Source of the DNA: Candidatus Omnitrophota bacterium
GTDB taxonomy: Bacteria > Omnitrophota > Gorgyraeia > Zapsychrales > Fredricksoniimonadaceae
Assembly (NCBI GenBank): GCA_016196515.1
Contig: JACPXN010000106.1
Span: forward strand, 1 to 5,411
Length of the DNA: 5,411 nt
Direction of reading: 5' to 3'
Shown here: in pieces, positions 1 to 5,411 of the stretch
How the letters are laid out: the number at the start of each line of letters is the position of its first letter
Position numbering within the stretch: the stretch's first letter is position 1
Made by a program: the position numbers and the translations under genes
Notes under the pieces: model-generated
The model's database searches: none
What the model saw: the letters and a program-made list of their open reading frames with translations, nothing else
Told to the model about the DNA's origin: nothing

Positions 1-1
1 G

Positions 2-190
2 GCAGGCAGGCGCGAGGAGGAAATATTTACTCCCAACAAACGCAATGCCATCATTTTGTACAAAGACAGTTTGGGGTTACAATTGTTACAGCGCGTGCGT
101 GACGAAGCCCACCGTTTCGCGTTGAAATATCATCATTTTTTACGGCATAAAAATATGCGACCTGTGAGGGCAACAGAGATTGATGTATAA
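2..190 (+). CDS. uvrC: UvrC, excinuclease ABC subunit C, C-terminal fragment (5' end outside window)
   Basis: The last 62 codons of a gene entering from the left edge, read from base 2 to the TAA at 188-190. The residues match the end of the UvrC RNase H-like endonuclease domain: REEEIF near the start, then GLQLLQRVRDEAHRFALKYH (fragment residues 25-44). The His in RDEAHRF (fragment residue 37) aligns with the conserved active-site His of UvrC (E. coli His538). UvrC is the nuclease of nucleotide excision repair; it is recruited by UvrB to cut on both sides of a lesion, and this domain makes the 5' incision. In typical UvrC a tandem helix-hairpin-helix DNA-binding domain of about 60 residues follows. 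Here the protein stops about 18 residues after the RNase H-like core, and no helix-hairpin-helix sequence follows in any + frame. The codons are more AT-rich than in the downstream genes. Identity is confident; full length and the N-terminal GIY-YIG domain cannot be seen. Confidence 0.88.
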   Translation, partial: AGRREEEIFTPNKRNAIILYKDSLGLQLLQRVRDEAHRFALKYHHFLRHKNMRPVRATEIDV

Positions 191-191
191 T
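162..191 (+). promoter_or_regulatory. Candidate sigma70-type promoter for the MGMT-like gene
   Basis: A perfect -10 hexamer TATAAT lies at 186-191, overlapping the uvrC stop codon. The best -35 match is poor: CTGTGA at 162-167, three of six consensus bases, with an 18-base spacer. The surrounding sequence (121-240) is about one-third GC, much lower than the genes downstream. A start site would fall near 197-199, inside the palindrome that follows. This is inference from consensus only; the weak -35 suggests either dependence on an activator or a chance -10. Confidence 0.4.
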
Positions 192-193
192 AT

Positions 194-219
194 ACAACGA
201 TCGTTGTCATTGATACAAC
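194..219 (+). promoter_or_regulatory. Operator-like palindrome with an extra half-site
   Basis: Bases 194-207 form a perfect 14-base palindrome, ACAACGATCGTTGT. The half-site recurs as ATACAAC at 192-198 and 213-219, start to start 21 bases, or about two DNA helical turns. The centre half-site GTTGT (203-207) can therefore pair with either flanking ACAAC. The element lies just after the TATAAT hexamer, where a repressor would block transcription, and upstream of the ribosome binding site. In RNA it could instead form two mutually exclusive short hairpins. The repeats are seen directly; the operator role is inferred. Confidence 0.4.
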
Positions 220-224
220 ATTTG

Positions 225-234
225 AAAGGTGAGG
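225..234 (+). promoter_or_regulatory. Ribosome binding site that sets the MGMT-like gene start
   Basis: AAAGGTGAGG is the only purine-rich Shine-Dalgarno-like run close to a start in this frame, with AAGGTG ending five bases before the ATG at 237. It favours this start over the in-frame TTG at 180 and ATG at 183, which overlap the uvrC stop codon and have no close ribosome binding site. Confidence 0.6.
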
Positions 235-236
235 AT

Positions 237-512
237 ATGACTGATTTTGAATGGAAGGTTTTGCAAGCAACCATGACAATCCCCTTCGGCCAGACGCGCA
301 GTTATCAGTGGGTGGCCAAAAAGATCGGCCGGCCCAAGGCCGTGCGCGCCGTCGGCCAGGCCTTGCGCAAGAACCCATACCCCATCGCCATTCCTTGCCA
401 CCGCGTGATCAGGTCCGATGGCACGCCTGGCGGTTATGCCGGCCGGATGGGCCCCCAAAAAAGCCGTCTTCTTACCCTGGAACAGGAGATCTTGTGGAAA
501 TTGGCATCGTAG
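237..512 (+). CDS. MGMT-family protein: stand-alone methylated-DNA--cysteine methyltransferase catalytic domain
   Basis: A 91-residue protein that is nearly all the C-terminal DNA-binding and catalytic domain of O6-alkylguanine-DNA alkyltransferases. It shows the active-site motif PCHRVI (residues 53-58, acceptor Cys54), the Tyr of the recognition helix (Tyr23, equivalent to human Tyr114), the Arg finger in RAVGQALRKNP (Arg37, equivalent to Arg128), the Asn hinge (Asn46) and a Glu (Glu82) that aligns with the one completing the Cys-His-Glu network. Such enzymes move the alkyl group from O6-alkylguanine to their own Cys in a single-turnover reaction. The N-terminal RNase H-like domain of full-length Ogt/Ada proteins is missing, as in short MGMT-family and alkyltransferase-like (ATL) proteins. 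ATLs usually have Trp in place of Cys; this protein keeps Cys, so real transfer activity is plausible. It follows uvrC, which suits a link to excision repair. The ATG at 237 is chosen for its ribosome binding site; ATG 183 would add 18 residues without family similarity. Confidence 0.88.
   Translation: MTDFEWKVLQATMTIPFGQTRSYQWVAKKIGRPKAVRAVGQALRKNPYPIAIPCHRVIRSDGTPGGYAGRMGPQKSRLLTLEQEILWKLAS
484..488 (+). promoter_or_regulatory. Ribosome binding site that sets the ychF GTG start
   Basis: AGGAG lies five bases before the GTG at 494, within the last codons of the MGMT-like gene. It decides for the GTG, after which the protein begins directly with the first beta strand of the G domain. The open frame extends upstream to an ATG at 251, but that stretch is only a shadow of the MGMT gene. 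Confidence 0.7.
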
Positions 513-1567
513 GTCTTCCCAACGTCGGCAAATCATCCCTTTTTAACGCCTTGACCGGCGCGGGTGCGGCCGTGGAGAATTTTCCGTTCACCACCATTGA
601 ACCCAATATCGGGGTGGTGCCTTTGCCCGACGCCCGGCTTGGCCGTCTGGCCGAGGAATGGGCCTCTGCCAAGGTCACCCCGGCAGGTATTCGTTTCGTG
701 GACATCGCGGGTATTGTCCAGGGGGCGAGCGAAGGCCAGGGCCTGGGCAATAAATTTTTGGCCCACATCCGTTCTGTTGATGCCATTGCCCACGTTGTAC
801 GTTGTTTTAAGGATGATAATGTCGTCAATATCATGGGCGAACTTGACCCCGACAGCGCGGTGGCTATCATTGAGACCGAACTTTTACTGGCGGATATTCA
901 GCAATGCCAGAGATCTTTGGACAAATACTCCAAGGTCGCCAAATCCGGGGACAAGGGCGCCATTGCCAAGTGCAACGTTCTTAACGACGCGATGAAGGCC
1001 TTTAACGAAGGCAGGCCCGCGCGCGCTTTGGACCTGCCCAAAGATATCCTCGACGAATTCCAATTCCTGACGGGCAAGCCCCTGCTGTATGTGGCCAATA
1101 CCGGCGAGGGACAGCCGGACGAAGGCCTTTTGTCGCCTTTGCGCGAGCGCGCCTCCAAAGAAGGGGCCGCGCTGGTCACCCTGTGCACCAAACTGGAAGC
1201 GGAGATCGTTCAATTGCCGCCCGAAGAACGGGCCGCGTATTATGAGTCCGCCGGCATCACCTCCCCGGGCTTGGCCCGGCTCGCCCAGGCCGGCAAAGAC
1301 CTGTTGAAACTCGTTTGTTTTTTCACCGCCGGGCCGCAGGAAACCCGCGCATGGCTCGTGGGCAAAGGCACTAGCGCTGTCAAGGCCGCCGGCAAGATCC
1401 ATACCGACATTGAGCGGGGATTCATCCGCGCGGAAATTTACAGATACGCGGACCTGGAAAAGTTGGGATCTTACAAAGCCGTGCAGGAGAAAAACCTCGT
1501 CACCCTTGAGGGCAAGGACTATGAAATGAAGGACGGGGACTGCGCCTATTTTCGTTTCAGTGTTTGA
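494..1567 (+). CDS. ychF: YchF, redox-regulated ribosome-associated ATPase of the Obg/OLA1 family
   Basis: A 357-residue P-loop NTPase of the universally conserved YchF/OLA1 family (E. coli 363). Motifs in order: P-loop GLPNVGKS (residues 7-14), switch I region NFPFTTIEPNIG (29-40), G3 DIAGIVQGASEGQGLGNKFL (70-89), a helical coiled-coil section at about 125-185, and G4 NTGE (202-205), the NxxE form that makes the family prefer ATP over GTP. A TGS domain runs from about 276 to the end, with FTAGPQETRAW, KIHTDIERGFIRAE and LEGKDYEMKDGD. YchF binds ribosomes and is linked to translation and oxidative stress responses in the cytoplasm. The E. coli residue His114, reported as needed for ATP hydrolysis, aligns with Asn112 here (codon 827-829). 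The GTG start overlaps the MGMT-like gene by 19 bases, suggesting translational coupling. Identification is near certain. Confidence 0.95.
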   Translation: MEIGIVGLPNVGKSSLFNALTGAGAAVENFPFTTIEPNIGVVPLPDARLGRLAEEWASAKVTPAGIRFVDIAGIVQGASEGQGLGNKFLAHIRSVDAIAHVVRCFKDDNVVNIMGELDPDSAVAIIETELLLADIQQCQRSLDKYSKVAKSGDKGAIAKCNVLNDAMKAFNEGRPARALDLPKDILDEFQFLTGKPLLYVANTGEGQPDEGLLSPLRERASKEGAALVTLCTKLEAEIVQLPPEERAAYYESAGITSPGLARLAQAGKDLLKLVCFFTAGPQETRAWLVGKGTSAVKAAGKIHTDIERGFIRAEIYRYADLEKLGSYKAVQEKNLVTLEGKDYEMKDGDCAYFRFSV

Positions 1568-1591
1568 AATTTTCATGTTAGAATAACCGCC

Positions 1592-2711
1592 ATGCCGGAC
1601 GATCTCGCCAAAGACATCGACGAACTCAACAACAAGCTTTCGGGCTTAAGGGGGTATCTTTGACTTGGGCCCCAAAGAAAAAGAGATAGCCGCCATCCAG
1701 GCGCGCATGGCCCAGCCGGGTTTCTGGGACGATCAGGACAAGGCCAACCGCCAGATGCGGGAATTGAGGTCCTTGAAGGACGTCGTTGAGCCCTTCGCCG
1801 ACTGCCTCAAACACCTCGCCGATGCCCGTGAATTTTTAGGTCTGGCCGACGGTGATGAAACCATGACCCGGCAGATCGCCGCGGACATCGCCGCTTTAAA
1901 GATCCAGATCGATGCTTTGGAACTGCAGGCCATCTTGAGCGGGCCGTACGACGCTCATAACGCTTTGTTGGGCATCAACGCCGGCGCCGGCGGCACGGAG
2001 TCCTGCGACTGGGCGAACATGCTCTTGAGGATGTACACGCGCTGGTGCGACATCCGCGGTTTTAAATGCGAGATCATTGACATTTTGAACGGCGAAGAAG
2101 CGGGGATCAAGAATGTCACCCTGCGCATTGAGGGACAGAAGGCCTACGGGTATTTGAAGGCGGAAAAAGGCGTGCACCGTCTGGTGCGCATATCGCCCTT
2201 TGATTCCAACAAACGCCGCCACACCTCTTTCGCCTCCGTTGAGGTCATTCCCGAAATTGAGGATGATGATGCCCAGATGACCATTGACCCCTCACAGCTG
2301 CGCATCGACGTTTACCGCGCCTCCGGGCCCGGCGGCCAGGGGGTCAACACCACCGACTCGGCGGTGCGCATCACGCATCTGCCGACGAACATCGTGGCGC
2401 AGTCCCAGAAAGAACGCTCCCAACTGCAGAACAAGATGCAGGCGATGAAGGTCTTGCGCGCAAGGCTCTATGATCTAAAACGCCGCGAGCAGGAAGATGT
2501 CTTGAACAAGGAAGCCGGGGACAAACAGAAGATCGAATGGGGCAGTCAGATCCGCTCCTATGTTCTGCAGCCCTATATCATGGTCAAGGACCACCGCACC
2601 GGCATTGAGACCGGCAACGCGCAGAAAGTCCTCGACGGCGGCATTGACGATTTTATCCAGGCGTATTTGAGAACAAAACCGGCCGACCGCGACCGGCGTC
2701 TTAAAACATAA
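1592..2711 (+). CDS. prfB: Peptide chain release factor 2 (RF2), expressed by programmed +1 frameshift
   Basis: RF2 ends translation at UGA and UAA codons. The gene is in two frames: codons 1-23 (1592-1660) end at an in-frame TGA (1661-1663), and the ribosome then shifts +1 and continues from GAC at 1662 to the TAA at 2709-2711. The joined product is 372 residues (E. coli 365). The stop-codon recognition tripeptide SPF is at residues 201-203 and the catalytic GGQ at 247-249, in the stretch SGPGGQGVN. The residue matching E. coli Thr246 is Ala243, as in most bacteria. The N-terminal part holds the alpha-helical domain 1, with PGFWDD early on. ATG 1592 is the only start in frame after the ychF stop, 24 bases upstream; no clear Shine-Dalgarno sequence precedes it. 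A call beginning at TTG 1665 would miss the first 24 residues. Low RF2 raises frameshifting, so the protein controls its own synthesis. It is followed by secA after 10 bases. Confidence 0.96.
1649..1664 (+). other. prfB: Programmed +1 ribosomal frameshift signal of prfB
   Basis: The string AGGGGGTATCTTTGAC matches the classical E. coli prfB recoding site. It consists of an internal Shine-Dalgarno-like AGGGGG (1649-1654), a three-base spacer, the slippery CTT (1658-1660) and the in-frame stop TGA (1661-1663) followed by C, the context that weakens termination. The tRNA-Leu on CUU slips to UUU and the ribosome continues at GAC. RF2 itself reads this UGA, so the site is a feedback sensor of RF2 level. 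Confidence 0.97.
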
Positions 2712-2721
2712 GGGAACGAGG

Positions 2722-5411
2722 ATGTTTGATTTTTTTGTCCGTAAGGGCATGGTCAGATCGGCCCAGAATTTTATCAGCCGCCTGACGCCTAAGGTGCAGG
2801 TCCATATCCATCCCGACGCGCCTTTGCCGTCCATCGACTTAGTCAAGAAATTGAGCAGCCGCGCTTCCCGGATCTGCGCGCTGGAGCCGAAGATGAGCGC
2901 GCTTTCCGACGAGCAGTTGCGTGCCAAAACCGATGAATTTAAGAGCATCATCGCCCGGGCCGTGGCCGCTAAAAAGGCCGAACATGACCAGGTTTTGGCC
3001 AATTACCGCAAGGCCCAGTCAGGTGAGGAGAGGGAAGACCTTTCACGAGAGATGAAGCGTCTGGACAAAGAACTCTTTGAGACCAAGCGCGCAGTCCTGG
3101 ATTCCATCCTCAATGAGGCCTTTGCCGTGGTGCGCGAGGCGGGCAAACGCTTTGTGAACATGCGTCCTTTCGACGTGCAGTTGGTCGGAGGCATCGTTCT
3201 GCACAACGGCGCCATCGCGGAAATGACCACCGGCGAAGGCAAGACGCTCGTGGCCACCTTGCCCGCGTATCTGAACGCTTTGGCCGGCGACGGGGTGCAC
3301 GTGGTCACCGTCAACGACTATCTCGCCCATCGCGACCGTCATTGGATGGGGCCGGTCTATGAATCCCTGGGTCTGACCGTCGGTGTCATCCAGCACGACA
3401 TGAACCCGCGCGAACGCCAGGCGGCTTACGGCTGCGACATCACCTACGGTACCAATAATGAGTTCGGGTTTGATTATCTGCGCGACAACATGGTCTCTTT
3501 TAAGGAAGAGATGGTCCAGCGCGGGCATGCGTTTGCCATCGTGGACGAGGTGGACAGTATCCTCGTTGACGAAGCGCGCACGCCTTTGATCATCTCCGGT
3601 CCGGCCGAAGAAAGCACGGACAAATATTACAAGGCCCATCAGATCTCTTGTTCACTGTCCGGACGGCGCGTCACCGAGCAGGAAGAGATCGATGCCAAAC
3701 ACCGCGGGGAAGACCTTTCCACGGGGTTCGATTACGTGGCCGACGAAAAAGCCAAGTCCGTGGCCTTGACCGAGGCCGGCGAGGAAAAGGCCGCGGTCCT
3801 GTTCGGCGTCGCCCACCTGCACGACATGGACACCATCGAGTACCGCCATCATGTTTTGTGCGCCCTGCGCGCCAAAGAATTTTTCAAGCGCGACACCGAC
3901 TACGTGGTCAAGGACGGCAAGGTCATCATCGTCGATGAGTTCACCGGCCGCATGATGCCGGGCCGGCGCTGGTCCGACGGGCTTCACCAGGCGGTGGAGG
4001 CCAAGGAGGCGATCGCCATCGAGCGCGAGAACCAGACGCTGGCGACCATCACGTTCCAGAATTATTTCCGCATGTATCAGAAGCTGGCGGGCATGACAGG
4101 GACCGCGTACACCGAGGCCAACGAGTTCAAACAGATCTATAACCTCGATTGCGTGGTCATTCCCACGAACAGCCCCATGGCCCGCGACAGCCATCCGGAC
4201 TGCATTTACAAGACACAAAAAGAAAAATACGAGGCCGTGGTCCAGGCGATCGAGGCCTGCCACGCGAAAGGCCAGCCGGTCCTGGTGGGTACGATCTCCA
4301 TCCAGAAATCGGAATTGATCAGCGCGCTTTTAAAGCACAAAGGCATCTCGCACCAGGTCCTCAACGCCAAATATCACGAGATGGAAGCGCATATCATCGC
4401 CCAGGCCGGCCGTTATCATGCCGTGACCATCGCCACCAACATGGCGGGCCGCGGGACCGACATTATGCTGGGCGGTAATGCCGAATATCTGGCGCGCGCG
4501 CTGGCTTTGGAGAAAGGCAAGGACGACTCCGACGAAGAGCGTGAAGCCATGGTCAAGACGTTCATCAGCCAGTTCAGGGACCAGGTGAAAAAAGAGCATG
4601 ATCAGGTCGTGGCCGCGGGCGGTTTGTACGTCATCGGCACCGAGCGCCACGAGTCAAGGCGCATTGACAATCAGCTGCGCGGCCGCTGCGGCCGTCAGGG
4701 CGATCCCGGCGAATCGCGTTTCTATGTTTCTTTGCAGGATGATCTGATGCGGCTCTTCGCGTCCGACCGCATCATGGTGGTGATGGAGAAGCTGGGGATG
4801 GAAGAAGGGCAGGTCATCGAATCGCGCATGGTCTCCGGTGCTCTGGAGATCGCCCAGAAACGCGTCGAGAATTACAACTTCGAGATCCGCAAACAATTGC
4901 TGGAATACGACAATGTCATGAACAAACAGCGCGAGGTGATCTATTCCCTGCGCCGTTCGATCCTGGAAGGCGAGAATTTGAAGGACGTCGTGCTCGACGC
5001 TGTGGCCCAGACCGCTGAAGACATGGTTGACCAGCACGCGGCTTTGGCCGAGACCACCCAGGACCCGGTCAACGTCCTGGAGGCGCAATTGCAGGCCGCC
5101 TTTGCGTTGAACGTCTATCCGATCAAGCATATGTTCGCGGGATCTTCCGCCGCTGAAATTAAAACGGCTGTGGTCGATTTTTTGATGGACGCCTATGAGG
5201 TCAAGGAGAAACAGCTGACAGTCGAAGTCATGCGCCGCATGGAACGCATGGTCCTTTTGCACGTCATTGACACCCAATGGAAAGACCACCTGCACGCGAT
5301 GGACCATATCAAGGACGGCATCAGTTTGCGCGCCTTAGGCCAGCGCGACCCCCTGGTCGAATACAAAAAAGAAGGTTTTGCGATGTTCAAGACGCTCTAC
5401 GGGGCCATCAA
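2722..5411 (+). CDS. secA: SecA, preprotein translocase ATPase (3' end outside window)
   Basis: An open frame from ATG 2722 to the right edge gives 896 residues without a stop. SecA is the motor that pushes unfolded preproteins through the SecYEG channel of the inner membrane. Visible parts: Walker A in AEMTTGEGKT (166-175, Lys174), DEVD box (275-278) followed by RTPLIISGP, preprotein cross-linking domain at about 297-430, AGMTGTA (456-462), second helicase-type domain with NMAGRGTDI (573-581) and arginine-finger motif QLRGRCGRQGD (651-661), then the scaffold and wing domains with IRKQLLEYDNVMNKQREVIY (722-741) and the two-helix finger from about 845 (IDTQWKDHLHAMDHIKDGIS). The C-terminal tail, where a zinc-binding motif may sit, is outside the window. 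Compared with E. coli the protein has about 23 extra residues at the N-terminus and about 43 extra between the start of the first domain and Walker A. AAGGGA (2710-2715) lies six bases before the ATG. Confidence 0.97.
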   Translation, partial: MFDFFVRKGMVRSAQNFISRLTPKVQVHIHPDAPLPSIDLVKKLSSRASRICALEPKMSALSDEQLRAKTDEFKSIIARAVAAKKAEHDQVLANYRKAQSGEEREDLSREMKRLDKELFETKRAVLDSILNEAFAVVREAGKRFVNMRPFDVQLVGGIVLHNGAIAEMTTGEGKTLVATLPAYLNALAGDGVHVVTVNDYLAHRDRHWMGPVYESLGLTVGVIQHDMNPRERQAAYGCDITYGTNNEFGFDYLRDNMVSFKEEMVQRGHAFAIVDEVDSILVDEARTPLIISGPAEESTDKYYKAHQISCSLSGRRVTEQEEIDAKHRGEDLSTGFDYVADEKAKSVALTEAGEEKAAVLFGVAHLHDMDTIEYRHHVLCALRAKEFFKRDTDYVVKDGKVIIVDEFTGRMMPGRRWSDGLHQAVEAKEAIAIERENQTLATITFQNYFRMYQKLAGMTGTAYTEANEFKQIYNLDCVVIPTNSPMARDSHPDCIYKTQKEKYEAVVQAIEACHAKGQPVLVGTISIQKSELISALLKHKGISHQVLNAKYHEMEAHIIAQAGRYHAVTIATNMAGRGTDIMLGGNAEYLARALALEKGKDDSDEEREAMVKTFISQFRDQVKKEHDQVVAAGGLYVIGTERHESRRIDNQLRGRCGRQGDPGESRFYVSLQDDLMRLFASDRIMVVMEKLGMEEGQVIESRMVSGALEIAQKRVENYNFEIRKQLLEYDNVMNKQREVIYSLRRSILEGENLKDVVLDAVAQTAEDMVDQHAALAETTQDPVNVLEAQLQAAFALNVYPIKHMFAGSSAAEIKTAVVDFLMDAYEVKEKQLTVEVMRRMERMVLLHVIDTQWKDHLHAMDHIKDGISLRALGQRDPLVEYKKEGFAMFKTLYGAI

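Noticed and set aside
251..493. N-terminal extension of YchF upstream to ATG 251
   Set aside because: The translated stretch is Arg/Pro-rich and out of frame with the MGMT gene that occupies the same bases. The YchF family begins at the P-loop strand, and a ribosome binding site precedes GTG 494.
884..1576. Long antisense open frame of 230 codons opposite ychF
   Set aside because: It is a mirror of the GC-rich codon pattern of ychF; the protein has no recognisable motif, and the + strand gene is certain.
1564..1584. TTGAAA (1564-1569) and TAGAAT (1579-1584) as a promoter pair
   Set aside because: The spacer is only 9 bases, too short for a sigma70 promoter; the TAGAAT alone is kept as a weak leaderless-start idea.
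1661..1663. In-frame TGA in prfB as a pseudogene mutation
   Set aside because: It lies in the canonical frameshift signal and both flanking parts are intact RF2 sequence, so it is programmed recoding and not decay.
2712..2721. Terminator or separate promoter between prfB and secA
   Set aside because: The gap is only 10 bases and mainly holds the secA ribosome binding site; there is no hairpin or T run.
3043..5307. Several minus-strand open frames of 100-217 codons opposite secA
   Set aside because: They are shadows of secA, rich in His/Asp/Val/Gly from reversed codons, with no family similarity seen and no ribosome binding sites noted.

Overview
The window is a tightly packed block of bacterial housekeeping genes, all on the + strand. 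In order it holds the 3' end of uvrC (nucleotide excision repair nuclease), a small stand-alone methylguanine-DNA methyltransferase (MGMT) domain protein, ychF (ribosome-associated P-loop ATPase), prfB (release factor 2, with its programmed +1 frameshift) and secA (Sec preprotein translocase ATPase, running off the right edge). There are no RNA genes, mobile elements, CRISPR arrays or clear terminators. No stretch over about 50 bases lacks a gene.

Organism: a bacterium with moderately high GC, except for an AT-rich zone around 121-240. SecA carries a charged helical insertion before its Walker A motif and an RGRCGRQGD motif. In my recollection both resemble SecA of the Bacteroidota/PVC side of the tree, including candidate phyla such as Omnitrophota. 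This is inference; a protein search or phylogeny would be needed to place it.

Layout: uvrC ends at 190. A 46-base gap holds a perfect TATAAT hexamer overlapping the uvrC stop codon and, just downstream, a perfect 14-base palindrome with a third copy of its half-site 21 bases from the first. This looks like a regulated promoter for the MGMT-like gene (237-512). ychF starts with GTG inside the end of that gene (19-base overlap). prfB follows after 24 bases and secA after a further 10, so the block could be one transcript. The first two genes concern DNA repair, the next two translation, and the last protein export.

No wholly new system is visible. The points most worth checking are: (1) the YchF homologue has Asn where the catalytic His114 of E. 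coli YchF sits; (2) UvrC ends without its C-terminal helix-hairpin-helix domain; (3) the palindromic promoter region before the MGMT gene; (4) the textbook prfB frameshift site, which splits the gene into two frames and will defeat simple ORF calling; (5) the N-terminal extension and helical insertion in SecA.
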